In this document: one piece after another, positions 8,501-15,756 of the stretch
How the letters are laid out: each line of letters begins with the position of its first letter
How positions within the stretch are numbered: position 1 is the stretch's first letter
Assembly (NCBI GenBank): GCA_964589855.1
Contig: CAZPVB010000061.1
Coordinates: 1 to 19,820 of the forward strand
Reading direction: 5' to 3'
Length of the DNA: 19,820 nt
Origin: SKVR01 sp964589855
GTDB taxonomy: Bacteria; Bacteroidota; Bacteroidia; Bacteroidales; UBA7960
The notes under the pieces: model-generated
Seen by the model: the letters and a program-made list of their open reading frames with translations, nothing else
What the model was told of the DNA's origin: nothing
Database searches by the model: none
Position numbers and translations under genes: made by a program

Positions 8501-10274
8501 ATTCGATTACAGCAGAAACGATCTTACCATCGCCAATGATGTTACCGGTGGTGGAGATATTACCTTTGAACTACATGCTTTCCGCACCTGGGGTGGAAGT
8601 GGGAGCAATGAAGAATATGCTTATGTAGACAATAATTCATGGAAAATAGTTGTGCACTACGAATTGCCGGGATACGATGTTACCTTTACGGTGGAAGATA
8701 CAGATGGAAATCCCGTGGAAGATGCAAGTATTACCCTGAATGGATTCACCTACCCTGAAGGACAATATGTAATTCCTTCTGTTGTGGATGGATCGTATGA
8801 ATATACTGTATCAAAATATGCTTATACTTCTGCTTCTGGTAGTTTTGATTTAGATGGCGAAGAACTTACTATAAATACTGTACTTGAAGCATTACCGACC
8901 TATGAGGCCGAATTTACCGTAGAGGATACCGAAGGAGAACCTCTCACCGATGCTTCTGTTACCATTAATGATTACACATATGAACCAGGTCAGTATGATA
9001 TTGATTCCCTGGTTGCTGGCGAATACCAATTTGAAGTTTCACTCGACGGTTATCAATCTGCCTCAGGTGAGTTCGAAATTACAGATGACAACGTTACAGT
9101 TGCCGCTCAACTTCAGGAATTATTTTCGCTTACTTTCCAAATATCTGACGGTACACAAGCACTGCAAAATGCAGTTATAACTGTCAATGGCAATACCCAT
9201 AGTGCCGGTGTATACACACTTACAGAATTACTTCCCGGTACTTATGATTATGTGATCAGCAAAAATGAACACTTCGATGCGGAAGGACAGGTAATTATTT
9301 CCAATGCAGATGTAACCGAATCTGTTACCCTTACTCCATGGCCACGTTATCATGTCACCTTCAATGTTGAAGATGTTTATGGGAATAGTATAGAAGATGC
9401 GGTTGTTTTCATCAATAATGATTCATTGGCAGCAGGTACCTATACCAGTGAAGGATTATTTGCAGGTGATTATTCTTATCGTGTTGAAAAAGAAGGATAT
9501 CTGAGTGTTGAAGGTGATTTTGAACTTATTGATGATGATATTACAGTGGGAGTTGCCTTACAGGATATTTATAACGTTTCTTTCAACATTACAGATGAAA
9601 ATGGAGAAGTGTCAGATGCTGTAATAACAATCAATGATGATAAACATGATCCTGGGGTTATGATCTTTGAACAAATGCTTCCCGGCACCTACAATTATAA
9701 AGTTCATAAAGATGATTTTTATGAGGTGGAAGGTACCATGGAATTGGTTGATGACCATATGGAAATAGATGTTTTTCTTATTGAGATTAAACTTGAGGCA
9801 CTCTTTGATATCCAGGATGAATTTGGAAACCAGGTTGACGACGCTGTTGTAGTTATGGAAGAGAATGAATACGAGCCGGGTAATTATCTGATGATTGGGT
9901 TAGATAACGGGTTATATAATTACATGGTGAAAAGAGAAGGATATCATGACAATGAAGGTAGTATATTTTTAATGGGAGAAAATGTTACTGTTGATATTGT
10001 TTTGATGGCCACGGGTTTGAATGTAAACAATCTTGATAGTAATGACCTGAGTGTTTATCCAAACCCTTTCAGTTCAAGACTTACGATAGATGTTTCAGGA
10101 GAATATCCTTCAGAAATCTATATTTTGGATGTACTGGGAAATACTGTTTTTTCAGCAAAAGACATGAGAGGAACACATGTTTTTGATCTTGACCATTTAC
10201 CCACAGGAAACTATTTTATAAAAACAGTAACACAAAATACAACCCTTACACGCAAGATCACAAAGATGAAATAA
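5505..10274 (+). CDS. Arg-gingipain-like C25 protease, T9SS cargo
   Basis: Predicted exported cysteine protease of 1589 residues. A classic signal peptide (1-21, ending FVLAQ) is followed by a propeptide to about K234, an Rgp-type catalytic domain with Ig-like tail (235-680), beta domains (680-913), the same unknown domain as its neighbour (914-1053), six repeats (1054-1503) and a T9SS sorting domain (1513-1589, VYPNP). Catalytic His448 (INHGS) and Cys481 (VACVNGNF) are 33 residues apart, as His211/Cys244 are in RgpB. Asp394 (NGEAD) aligns with RgpB Asp163, which binds the substrate arginine, and Gln518/Trp520 (TINQPW) align with Gln282/Trp284, so cleavage after Arg is predicted. K234/N235 aligns exactly with the RgpB activation site, but with Lys instead of Arg. 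The gene lies 78 bp after the Lys-type partner. Family assignment is firm; specificity is inferred from residues recalled for RgpB. Confidence 0.93.
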   Translation: MKKIVLFTCFLFISSYSFVLAQNWNGFTSQQPKEANIDLIESDVYKTQINFNLEGYLSESVETPDGVQTIIRTLNGTQITEKGMPDLGKLHTSVVIPDAENMNIKVIAKEFIDIEGIDIAPSKGHFTRDINPEDVPYEYAEVYRKDAFWPHDLAQLEEPFIIRDFRGQTVTVFPFQYNPVSKTLRVFTSLTVVLESNGEMAKTPLIRSKSEVKVDSEFSNIYNNMFINMNAAEKNYQFLEGEEGSMLIIAHDDFVDAMKPLVDWKRTTGRKTELLPKSEVGSSASEIKSFIVNYYNENEDFAHLLLVGDAPQLTPMTTSNGHSDNAYGYILGNDAYNEIFVGRFSAENVAQVETQVHRMIEYERDMTTEDTWLSTGLGIARNEGAGNGHNGEADYEHMDFIRDTLLNFTYDVVHKRYDGGVPGVPNTTAADISNDINEGVSTINFINHGSTTGWSVAGYSISHVNQLTNAGKLPFIWSVACVNGNFVNDYCFAESWMRATHEGEPTGAIGTLMSTINQPWQPPMEGQDEMVALLTEQSIVGYEMIKRTYGGLSANGSMAMIPAYGSEGVLTHDTWLLFGDPTLMVRTDVPQELVVDYNPVILLGTNSFEVMAENAEGATVALTRYDEVEEEIVIVGRAYISEGVANIAFDEEIAQPQNLTLTITAFNKVTYINEEIEVIPPDGPYVLLDSFTPNNESELFIYGQNTGIDVTLKNVGVETAENVTATITIDDPYFTLTDNTSVDFGTVISGDEDNTSTVTNAFTFAVAEDIPNKYVATALLEVTDGNEVWESTLRLSGAAPEMVFETLWIEDDGQLNPGVLDPGETANLHIVVTNTGQAVSQNTEISAESESQWLSFTQNNYQLSAIEPLASDTATFVFSASAQSPAESPALIDFEMQSGEYTTQETREIIIGQAPVYSDGNIPTTYNASPNTQSNAQEPGVMTVTIPEGAVITGVDTEYSMTSENSAWMSEQRSFIRCVSEGGTAESSVSSGSSSSGGTFDYSRNDLTIANDVTGGGDITFELHAFRTWGGSGSNEEYAYVDNNSWKIVVHYELPGYDVTFTVEDTDGNPVEDASITLNGFTYPEGQYVIPSVVDGSYEYTVSKYAYTSASGSFDLDGEELTINTVLEALPTYEAEFTVEDTEGEPLTDASVTINDYTYEPGQYDIDSLVAGEYQFEVSLDGYQSASGEFEITDDNVTVAAQLQELFSLTFQISDGTQALQNAVITVNGNTHSAGVYTLTELLPGTYDYVISKNEHFDAEGQVIISNADVTESVTLTPWPRYHVTFNVEDVYGNSIEDAVVFINNDSLAAGTYTSEGLFAGDYSYRVEKEGYLSVEGDFELIDDDITVGVALQDIYNVSFNITDENGEVSDAVITINDDKHDPGVMIFEQMLPGTYNYKVHKDDFYEVEGTMELVDDHMEIDVFLIEIKLEALFDIQDEFGNQVDDAVVVMEENEYEPGNYLMIGLDNGLYNYMVKREGYHDNEGSIFLMGENVTVDIVLMATGLNVNNLDSNDLSVYPNPFSSRLTIDVSGEYPSEIYILDVLGNTVFSAKDMRGTHVFDLDHLPTGNYFIKTVTQNTTLTRKITKMK
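8664..10013 (+). repeat. Six ~75-residue beta repeats encoded in the second protease
   Basis: Residues 1054-1503 are six repeats starting near 1054, 1130, 1206, 1279, 1354 and 1428, of the same type as in the neighbouring protease. Each repeat looks more like the repeat at the same position in the other protein than like its own neighbours. For example, the fourth in both starts W-P-(K/R)-Y and contains KEGYL-VEGDFEL. The six-repeat array therefore already existed when the two scaffolds separated. Confidence 0.8.
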
Positions 10275-10333
10275 AAAATGAACGGAGACCTTAGCGTATG
10301 GAATCTCTTCATATTTTGAAAATTGATAACAAA

Positions 10334-10367
10334 AAAAAAGCGGATATCTTATGGTATCCGCTTTTTT
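10334..10367. terminator. Bidirectional terminator between converging genes
   Basis: GCGGATA (10340-10346) and TATCCGC (10355-10361) form the stem, with an A-run on the left (10331-10339) and a T-run on the right (10362-10367). It can therefore end transcription of the protease from the left and of pheT from the right. It lies about 60 bp after the protease stop and 16 bp beyond the pheT stop, exactly where a shared terminator is expected. Confidence 0.9.
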
Positions 10368-10382
10368 ATAAAGTGTTCTGAT

Positions 10383-12851
10383 CTATCTCAGGGAGGCATT
10401 AAGCTCCCGCTGTAATGATTTACTGATCTTATCCATAGATTTGTCAATTTCCTTATCGGTGAGCGTTTTCTTTTCATCCAGTAATGTAAAGCTAACGGCA
10501 TATGATTTCATGTTTTCACCGATCTTTGTGTCCTTATAAATGTCAAAAAGTGTTACTTCTTTTAGAATTTTACGTTCTGCCTGGCGGGCAATTCTTTCTA
10601 TGTCAGCAAATTTAACATTGTTATTGATCAACAGTGCGAGATCTCTCCGTACTTCAGGAAATTTCGTTATCTCCCGGAAAATGATCTGATTTTTATTGGA
10701 AAGTTTCAGCGCAAAATCCCAGTTTACTGAGCCATAAAAAACAGGTTGTTTCAAATCAAACATTTTCAGGTATTTGCCGGAAACCAGTCCTACCTCAAAA
10801 AATATTTGTTTGTTGTAAAAATAAGTAAGGCCTGTTTCAAAGAAACCATTTGGTTGCATTTCTTCAGTCTTCAACTCTTTCACGGGTATGTTTATCCTGT
10901 CGAGCAGATTTATGATCTCCGCCTTTAGGTCAAAGAAGTCAACGGGTTTATTTTTTTCATACCAGCTTTCAGGTTTGATATCACCACACATAAAAAGGTC
11001 TAATCTCATATTTTCCCGGTATCCGGGCAGTGGGGTTTTCGTGCCATAATCTCCACTTTTTTCTTTGAAGTAAATATTACCAAATTCATAAATTTTCAGA
11101 TTGGTAATCTTTCGGTTTTGATTCCAAAGGATGGTTTCCAATCCTCCAAAAAATAAGGTTTGACGCATAACACTCAGGTCCTGGCTCAAAGGATTCAGGA
11201 TTTTGACCACCGAATCTTCAACAAGATTTTGATCTTCTGAATAATATGCTGCCCTTGAGAGCGAATTGTTCATGATCTCATTAAATCCTCTGCTTGAAAG
11301 CAGTTCGGAAGAAATGTTTTGTAATTTGTTTTTATTGGGTTTGGGCGTAGCCACTATGGAGGCATGCAATCTTTCCGGTAGTTCTACTTTATTGTAACCA
11401 TAAATGCGAAGAATTTCCTCCACCACGTCAGCTTCTCTTGTTACATCAACCCTGTAGGGGGGTATTTCGAGCAAAAGATGTTTTTCACTTTCTTCTTTGA
11501 TCTTTATTTCAAGTGAGCGCAAGATATTTTTAATGGTTTCCCTTTCAATCGTCTTTCCAATCAGTTTATCAGCAGTTAGATAATAAAATTTGACTTCAGA
11601 CGGTTTCCGGGGTTTTGGATAAACATCCATGACCTGCGAAGTTATTTTGCCTCCTGCAATTTCCTTGATTAGCATTGCGGCTCTTTTCAGGGCAAAAATG
11701 GTTATTTCAGGATCTGCTCCCCTTTCAAACCGGAAAGAAGCATCGGTGTTGATAGAATGTTGTTTTGACGATCTACGGATGTGTGCAGGGTCAAAGTATG
11801 CACTCTCTAAAAATATGTTTTGAGTTTGTTCTGTTACTCCGGATGCTACACCACCCAAAACTCCGGCTATACACATAGGTTCACGGGCATTGCATATCAT
11901 CAGATCATTGCCCGATAGTTTAATTTCCTCTTCATCAAGTGTTATAAAAGTAGTGCCTTTTGATGGTTTTTGAATGATTACCTGGTTGCCTTCTATTTTA
12001 TCGGCATCAAAAGCATGCAGGGGTTGACCTGTTTCGTGTAATACGTAGTTGGTAATATCTACCAGGTTATTGATCGGTTTAAGTCCTATGGTTTTTAATC
12101 TGTTTTTTATCCATTCAGGTGACTCAGCAATTTTAACCCCGCTAATACATAACCCAGTATATCTTGGGCAGGCTTCTGTATCTTCAATGGTTATTTTTAC
12201 AGGACAGGTATTTTCATCAACCAGAAAATGGCTCACATCGGGTTTAATGAGATGAGATTCTTTATCGGGATAAAGGTGATTAAACACCGCAACAAGATCG
12301 CGGGCAACACCCATATGCGATGCTGCGTCTATACGGTTGGGGGTAAGACCGATCTCAATGGTATAATCAGTTTGTATATCAAAATATACCGATGCGGGAG
12401 TACCTGTTTCAGCCGAGGGGTCGAGCACCATAATTCCTTCGTGGTTTTCACCCAATCCGATCTCGTCTTCAGCACATATCATCCCCTGAGATTGTTGCCC
12501 CCTTATTTTGGCTTTTTTGATCTGAAATTCACCTCCTTCAGAAGGGTATAAAGTAGTGCCCACAGTAGCTACCACAACTTTTTGTCCCTGGGCAACATTG
12601 GGCGCACCACACACAATCGGCAGTATTTCGGTACCAATGTTTACTTCTGTTACACTCAAACGATCGGCATCAGGATGCTTTTCGCAACGCACCACTTCAC
12701 CTATTACTAAACCCGCAAGTCCACCTTTAACGGAATCTGTTTTTTCCATTCCTTCTACTTCCAAACCGCAATCTGTAAGGTATTCACAAATTTTTTCCGG
12801 CGATTCTTCTATCTTTATGTATTCCTTTAGCCAGTTGAATGAAATTTTCAT
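10383..12851 (-). CDS. pheT: Phenylalanyl-tRNA synthetase beta subunit
   Basis: Cytoplasmic subunit of the alpha2-beta2 enzyme that charges tRNA-Phe with phenylalanine; the beta chain also edits mischarged Tyr. At 822 residues it has the usual bacterial length. In order: the N-terminal PheT fold (MKISFNWLKEYI), an EMAP-type tRNA-binding domain (about 42-155, 'HPDADRLSV'), the B3/B4 editing region (about 210-385), the B5 domain (about 405-475), the catalytic-like core, and a C-terminal FDX-ACB domain (about 728-822, 'KFPEVRRDLALL' to the end) that contacts the tRNA anticodon. The ATG start gives the canonical N-terminus. pheS is not adjacent, so the subunits are encoded apart, as is common in this phylum. 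No frameshift or internal stop is seen. Confidence 0.97.
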   Translation of the reverse strand: MKISFNWLKEYIKIEESPEKICEYLTDCGLEVEGMEKTDSVKGGLAGLVIGEVVRCEKHPDADRLSVTEVNIGTEILPIVCGAPNVAQGQKVVVATVGTTLYPSEGGEFQIKKAKIRGQQSQGMICAEDEIGLGENHEGIMVLDPSAETGTPASVYFDIQTDYTIEIGLTPNRIDAASHMGVARDLVAVFNHLYPDKESHLIKPDVSHFLVDENTCPVKITIEDTEACPRYTGLCISGVKIAESPEWIKNRLKTIGLKPINNLVDITNYVLHETGQPLHAFDADKIEGNQVIIQKPSKGTTFITLDEEEIKLSGNDLMICNAREPMCIAGVLGGVASGVTEQTQNIFLESAYFDPAHIRRSSKQHSINTDASFRFERGADPEITIFALKRAAMLIKEIAGGKITSQVMDVYPKPRKPSEVKFYYLTADKLIGKTIERETIKNILRSLEIKIKEESEKHLLLEIPPYRVDVTREADVVEEILRIYGYNKVELPERLHASIVATPKPNKNKLQNISSELLSSRGFNEIMNNSLSRAAYYSEDQNLVEDSVVKILNPLSQDLSVMRQTLFFGGLETILWNQNRKITNLKIYEFGNIYFKEKSGDYGTKTPLPGYRENMRLDLFMCGDIKPESWYEKNKPVDFFDLKAEIINLLDRINIPVKELKTEEMQPNGFFETGLTYFYNKQIFFEVGLVSGKYLKMFDLKQPVFYGSVNWDFALKLSNKNQIIFREITKFPEVRRDLALLINNNVKFADIERIARQAERKILKEVTLFDIYKDTKIGENMKSYAVSFTLLDEKKTLTDKEIDKSMDKISKSLQRELNASLR

Positions 12852-13384
12852 AGGTTTGCTATTTGTTTCTTATATGATTGTTATTATTGGGTTTACAAAT
12901 ACTTCCTAATTTAATAGTTTCCGGAATGTATGTTTTACTTTTGGTGGTCAAAGCCAAGATCATTTCCAAATAAAAGAGGAATCAATCCACATACCTGTTT
13001 GACTACCCCTGATAAATCAATTGAATGTTTGCCTGTAATATCCGATTTTTGCGTTATGCTTGTTTTGAAAACAATCACTCTCAATTTACTTTATGAATCC
13101 AGGTTTATCATTCATTGTCAGTATATTACCAGATGCTTCCTTAATCAAACAAAACTAAAAAGTTGTGTTTTTGCCGATGTTATACAATTGACTGCCTACA
13201 GGCAATTGCTTTTGTAAATTCTTCCGGGGCTTCTTTCAAAAAATCGAATAAATAGTTTACATATCAAACTTTTTCATCCTATACAAGAGGCAGAAAAAAA
13301 CACAAAAGTACGAAAATTGAATAAAAAAAAACCGGAATCTTACATGAAGACGCCGGTTTTTGATGGTTGTTTTTGTTTGATGGT
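12852..13384. other. Intergenic region upstream of pheT
   Basis: This 533-bp stretch holds the terminator of the coiled-coil gene pair at its right end and must contain the pheT promoter, read on the minus strand. I found TAnnTTTG-type boxes on the minus strand (for example TAGTTTTG at 13157-13150 and TACTTTTG at 13310-13303), but none has a correctly spaced -33 element, so no promoter is assigned. A small palindrome, TGCC-taca-GGCA, lies near 13192-13203. Short open frames here lack gene-like composition. Confidence 0.5.
13321..13361 (-). terminator. Intrinsic terminator of the coiled-coil gene pair
   Basis: On the minus strand AAAAACCGG pairs with CCGGTTTTT. Inside, TCTT pairs with AAGA around a CATGT loop, and a run of T follows. 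It lies about 24 bp after the stop codon of the downstream coiled-coil gene. It ends that two-gene unit before pheT, so pheT needs its own promoter. Confidence 0.88.
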
Positions 13385-14344
13385 TTAGTCAAGTTGAAAA
13401 AGTTTATATCCGACTTCATTTCCGTCGTTAAATATCACTACATTGTAATACCCTTTGGCAAATTTTTCTTCCTGATCCCAAACAACGCAAACCTCCTGTG
13501 CATTGTTCTGAAAATTCACAGTTCTGAGCACTGAATATTGAATGGTTTCGCCTTCGAATTCGATTGTATTATCGGGTGATAGGCTCATCACCTGATTTGA
13601 AGGGTCAGTAAGTCGCACATAAAAATCTCTGTTTCCCGGATTTGCCACCAGGTTTTGATTGATCGTGAAGCAAATGCTGATTTTATCTGTTTTTTTTGCC
13701 TTTTCTGTGGGTTCATCACCTTTTCTTTTTTCACGCAACGGAGTTGCCTTGATCTCAGAAACAGTTAGTATGGTAGCATCTTCAAGTTTTTTCTCCAGGT
13801 CTTCATTGATGGTTTCCAATTGCCGGTTTCGGTCGGTAGTTTCTGAGAGAGTATTTCTGATCTGCGCATTTTCACCGGTAAGTGCTTCATTTTCTGCTTC
13901 AACCATTTCCAATTGTGTTCTATAGCTTTCCAATTGATTTTCCAATTCAGCAATTTGCTCCCTGAAGCCTGAAATGTCTTCGGAAGAGTCTTCATCGCCA
14001 ATACCGCTGTTGCGCAATTGAGCTCTCAGTTGCCCAACTTTTCGTTTTTCTGCCAGAAACAGGTCATTGAGTTCTTCGTATTCTTTTGTCAATTCATTAT
14101 ACCGGTTTTCTATTTCATCAAGTTGATAAAGCAAGTCTTGCTTTTCAGCAGTTGCTTGCCGAACCTGTCTTTCTGACATTTGAATTTCATATCTGGCGCT
14201 TAAGGTTTCGCGAAGCAATATCGCTCCGGCGATACCCAGCAAAAGGGCTAAAATGGAAAGAAAAACAACCACACCTGATGCGGCACTTTTTTTTCTGTTT
14301 CCTGATGTGGAAGAATTGTAAGACGAACCGCTATTTTTTTCCAT
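13385..14344 (-). CDS. Single-pass coiled-coil membrane protein, unknown function
   Basis: A 319-residue protein with a polar Ser/Asn/Gly-rich N-terminus, one transmembrane helix (about 24-45, 'GVVVFLSILALLLGIAGAIL') and a long heptad-rich coiled coil (about 50-195, dense in Glu, Gln, Leu and Lys). The C-terminal domain (about 200-319) looks mostly beta, with 'TEKAKKTDKISICF' and 'NPGNRDFYVRLTDP'. The topology suggests a short cytoplasmic end and a periplasmic rod carrying the C-terminal domain. I do not recognise a characterised family. Such proteins tend to be misnamed chromosome-segregation ATPases because of the coiled coil, but no Walker motif is present. It follows a paralogue after 61 bp, and both are probably on one transcript ending at the terminator. 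Envelope scaffolding is a guess only. Confidence 0.85.
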   Translation of the reverse strand: MEKNSGSSYNSSTSGNRKKSAASGVVVFLSILALLLGIAGAILLRETLSARYEIQMSERQVRQATAEKQDLLYQLDEIENRYNELTKEYEELNDLFLAEKRKVGQLRAQLRNSGIGDEDSSEDISGFREQIAELENQLESYRTQLEMVEAENEALTGENAQIRNTLSETTDRNRQLETINEDLEKKLEDATILTVSEIKATPLREKRKGDEPTEKAKKTDKISICFTINQNLVANPGNRDFYVRLTDPSNQVMSLSPDNTIEFEGETIQYSVLRTVNFQNNAQEVCVVWDQEEKFAKGYYNVVIFNDGNEVGYKLFQLD

Positions 14345-14381
14345 ATTACATGATTTAAAAATGATAAAAATTTACATAAGA

Positions 14382-14405
14382 AAGATGTTGAAAACAAAAC
14401 ATCTT
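14382..14405 (-). repeat. Perfect 8-bp hairpin between the paralogous genes
   Basis: AAGATGTT (14382-14389) and AACATCTT (14398-14405) are perfect inverted arms around an 8-nt loop, lying directly after the stop codon of the upstream coiled-coil gene. On the minus strand the following bases are only TTCTTATG, a poor U-tract, so it is at best a weak terminator. It could instead protect the upstream message or mark a processing site that sets the ratio of the two proteins. Confidence 0.45.
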
Positions 14406-15350
14406 CTATTCAAGCATCAGCGAAGCTTCTCCCAGTCTGAACTGATCAGTATACAGAGAAATGAAATAAATACCCTCTTCATAGTCAATGTTTTGAATCC
14501 ATTCAAGACATAAACTGGTGTCGGTACGCTGGTAATTAAACTCTCCTTTCATGGAAAATTGCAATGTATCTTCCTGAAAAGTAAAAGAATATGCATCCGA
14601 ATCACTTACCCTCATGATATTCCCGTCGGGGTCGGCAATTCGTGCATAAACGTTTTTATTTCCGGGATCGGCTACTGGGTTGGCTGCTACGGTAAAGCAA
14701 ATTTCAATTTTGTTAGTTCTTCTGGCTTTATCTGTTACGTCTTCCCTGCCTCTTCCGCGTATTCTGATAGCATTTGCTTCTATTTCAATAGCCCTTAAAG
14801 CAGCAGCTTCTTCAACTTGTCCTTCAAGATTTTCTTTGGTTTCGGCCAATTGAGAGCTTTCTTGTGATATTTTTCTGATCTCTTGTTCCATTTCCACATT
14901 TTCAGCTCTGAGCACTTCATTTTCCTCGTAAAGGCTATCCATTTCGTGGACATAGTTCTGCGTTATTTGTCTGAGTGCATCAAGTTGACGTCGCACACGA
15001 CGATAATCACTTTGTTGATTGATCAATCTTTTGATTTCTTCTGCATTGGCCTGGATGATGCTATCTTGTTGTACCAATACACTGTCATATTCGTTCTTAA
15101 ACTGGTTATATTCTGCCAAAACACTGTTGAGTTCCTCATTGAGTTCGGCATTGAGTTCATCCACAATCGTCTTTTCCGTTGATACTTCTTTCAGCGATTG
15201 CCTGCTGGTGATCAACATAAAAGTTAATACAGCAATAATAACCACCAAAACAATAATGGTGCCCTTGTAAATGCTTTCATTACTAGTTGTTTTCAGGTTT
15301 TCTTTGCCAGGATTTGAAGGTTTGGTTCGGTTTGTTTTTGATCCTTCCAT
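14406..15350 (-). CDS. Single-pass coiled-coil membrane protein, paralogue of its neighbour
   Basis: A 314-residue protein with a polar, basic N-terminus (1-28), one transmembrane helix (about 29-48, 'GTIIVLVVIIAVLTFMLI'), a coiled coil (about 55-185, including a 'NAELNEELNSVLAEYNQF' stretch) and a C-terminal domain (about 188-314). That domain shares with the downstream protein the pattern 'DKA-RTNKIEICFT--ANPVADPGNK--YARI-DP' and a late 'CLEW'/'CVVW' motif, so the two are clearly paralogues although the coiled coils have diverged. It is the first gene of the probable two-gene unit. The function is unknown; hetero-oligomer formation with the neighbour is inferred from their pairing. No enzymatic motif is seen. 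Confidence 0.85.
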   Translation of the reverse strand: MEGSKTNRTKPSNPGKENLKTTSNESIYKGTIIVLVVIIAVLTFMLITSRQSLKEVSTEKTIVDELNAELNEELNSVLAEYNQFKNEYDSVLVQQDSIIQANAEEIKRLINQQSDYRRVRRQLDALRQITQNYVHEMDSLYEENEVLRAENVEMEQEIRKISQESSQLAETKENLEGQVEEAAALRAIEIEANAIRIRGRGREDVTDKARRTNKIEICFTVAANPVADPGNKNVYARIADPDGNIMRVSDSDAYSFTFQEDTLQFSMKGEFNYQRTDTSLCLEWIQNIDYEEGIYFISLYTDQFRLGEASLMLE

Positions 15351-15756
15351 CGAATTTAAAAATTTAATTTTAAGTAAGTTATTGACTTTTTGAGATAAAC
15401 ATAAAAGGACAAACTAATATAGTAATACGCGAAAATGGCCTCCGGGTTACTTAATCTATCCTCTTTTGCTTGTTTTATTCGTTCTTTTCTTTGCTCCAGA
15501 TATCTAAATTGCCTGCAGGAAAATGTTTCATTAATGGGTAATGCTTATCTTCAACACAGTGATTTAAGAATAGTAAACTCTTGTCTTTCAGTTATCAAAA
15601 TTTTTTGAATTTAACGCTTTCTTAATCAAGGAAAAGCAAAAAGCATAAGGTATCACGCAGACATTACAAATCTAAAGACCTTAAAATTTACAAGTTTGCA
15701 AATTTATTATTATTTTTATGAATAAAGACCCCTAAACTTTAAAATATCAGAGAGTT
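15351..15756. other. Divergent intergenic region
   Basis: This 406-bp AT-rich stretch separates the minus-strand coiled-coil pair from comF on the plus strand, so it must carry both promoters. A minus-strand TAAATTTG box (15706-15699) fits TAnnTTTG, but there is no partner -33 element. No ORF, RNA gene or strong hairpin was recognised. The in-frame stop TAA at 15733-15735 limits how far upstream comF can begin. Confidence 0.5.

Noticed and set aside
3807..10013. Recent tandem expansion or phase-variable repeats in the proteases
   Set aside because: The repeats are divergent at DNA level and match by position between the two genes, so they are old. No short tandem nucleotide tract likely to slip was seen.
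579..10274. Gingipain haemagglutinin/adhesin (cleaved adhesin) domains
   Set aside because: The C-terminal parts are Ig-like and carboxypeptidase-regulatory-like beta repeats; none of the cleaved-adhesin signature (such as repeated DGDG-W) is present.
12930..13217. 95-codon open frame on the plus strand in the intergenic region
   Set aside because: Residue composition (Cys, Ile, Leu and Tyr-rich, no coherent pattern) resembles translated non-coding AT-rich DNA. There is no start-site support or family resemblance.
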